64,000 bases of DNA from Dendrolimus kikuchii (Eukaryota; Arthropoda; Insecta; Lepidoptera; Lasiocampidae): contig CM034408.1 in NCBI GenBank assembly GCA_019925095.2, forward strand, positions 3,969,001-4,033,000, in the 5' to 3' direction. Positions 63,369-64,000 of the stretch are shown piece after piece (positions within the stretch are counted from its first letter, which is position 1; the number at the start of each line of letters is the position of its first letter). The position numbers were made by a program, and so were the translations under genes. The notes beneath the pieces are model-generated. The model had not been told where the DNA came from. It did no database searches and saw nothing but the letters and a program-made list of their open reading frames with translations.

Positions 63369-63901
63369 TTAATAATTCACATAATATTTTCTTAAGTTTT
63401 CGCGACTTGTATACATAATAAACTGTTTGGGATCCAATTATCAAAACTATTAAGACCCAAACCCAGCAAAAACCAGCTGCCAGACCTCAAGACACTGTGA
63501 GCTCTTTCTGCGTACAACGGAACACAAACCAACTTGACTGATAATTACTTTTATTTTTCCTTCCACCCATTTTAATATTATATAAAATTATTAGAGCTAG
63601 GCATGTTTGCTGAAGAGTTTCTTGCGCCGCTTCTTCTCTTCAAGCCATAACATGTTGCGAAGCGGTAGTAAATTAGATTAGGCTCCCATAGAGTAAATAA
63701 TAACCATAAACAAAATTAAATAATTAAAATTAATAAGTTGGCGGTAGGCTAAATAAAACTTTAACAATACTCGTTGACACTTGACATCTTTGTCTTCCGT
63801 GATCACGGCCACTGAAAAGTGACCGAAACGTCGGAAAAACCAAAATCAAATAAAATTATCGCGCTTAAAACGGTTAAAACGTAGTTTTATTAATAATTCA
63901 C
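63369..63901. mobile_element. Foldback element FB-1, copy 3, composite (12 bp direct repeats)
   Basis: Body 63381-63889 flanked by TTAATAATTCAC at 63369-63380 and 63890-63901. The left end is the extension (ATAATATTTTCTTAAG, CGACTTGTATACATAATAAA); the right arm is intact (AAGTTGGCGGTAGGCT, CTTCCGTGATCACGGCC, GAAACGTCGGAA, AACGTAGTTTTATT). The middle (about 63430-63720) is unrelated and includes GAGTTTCTTGCGCCGCTTCT and ACATGTTGCGAAGCGG, the repeat words of 39400 kb. Confidence 0.75.
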
Positions 63902-64000
63902 GTTTAGTAATTTATTTATTCATTTACATTCATATTGATATATCATTTATTTACACATTCAGCCCCCTGTTGTGCTTACATGCATGCTAAAATACACAAG

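Noticed and set aside
63760..63889. Hammerhead ribozyme in the FB-1 arm (CGAAACGTC word near a CACTGAAAAGTG hairpin)
   Set aside because: The required CUGANGA core is not present in the visible arms; only part of the pattern matches. A covariance-model search would decide.

Overview
The window looks like non-coding, AT-rich nuclear DNA from an insect, most likely a moth or butterfly (Lepidoptera). That inference rests on repeat families I recognise as typical of lepidopteran genomes: Helitron-like ends of the type GATGCCCGCGACTTCGTC, tRNA-derived SINEs, RTE-like LINE tails, and many 5'-truncated LINE copies. I found no convincing host protein gene, rRNA gene, functional tRNA gene or CRISPR array in 64 kb. 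Every open frame that resembles a known protein belongs to a broken retrotransposon.

Four repeat classes carry most of the readable information. (1) LINE-T: 17 copies of the 3' end of one non-LTR retrotransposon, all 5'-truncated at different points. All keep the same C-terminal frame (core LRWFGHVERM, end AYPARELA-stop) and a (TATG)n tail, and at least 11 are flanked by 9-14 bp target-site duplications (TSDs). (2) R310: a retroposon of about 310 bp with an A-rich 3' end, 19 copies, several nested in other repeats. Its last 90 bp are shared with shorter elements here. (3) At least two tRNA-derived SINE families (SINE-A, SINE-B). (4) Remnants of about eight other LINE lineages, recognised by their C-terminal peptides: AYPNGK, GPWGP, SLSQRSK, CADPK, RKADPG, RTE-type QRAMERVM and RYMCRVTR, and an RNase H/zinc-knuckle type.

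DNA elements are also present. They include a Helitron with complete termini (3930-4276, with a second copy at 18838-19189), other Helitron-like fragments, hAT-like and other terminal-inverted-repeat MITEs, and a pogo/Tigger-like element at 62001-62859.

Layout. 0-10 kb: a SINE-A split by two insertions, a hAT MITE, the longest LINE-T copy, a Helitron, a LINE with a nested insertion, and R310 copies. 10-20 kb: tandem repeats (103 bp, 167 bp, 27 bp), Helitron ends, short LINE-T copies. 20-31 kb: an RTE fragment, a long (AT)n tract, a SINE-B split by R310, and more LINE and R310. 31-41 kb: a hAT-like MITE, an A-tailed retroposon pair, an interrupted LINE, and a local duplication. 41-49 kb: an inverted LINE-T pair, MITEs, GPWGP LINE plus SINE-A. 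49-59 kb: sparse, old repeats. 59-64 kb: three copies of a foldback element flanked by 12-14 bp direct repeats, one of them nested in the pogo-like element.

No gene system acts together here. The biology visible is a retroposition history: the nesting order gives relative ages, and LINE-T copies with perfect TSDs are among the youngest insertions. The foldback family at 59.7-63.9 kb is the best candidate for something poorly described: a Penelope-like (or otherwise TPRT-mobilised) non-autonomous element.
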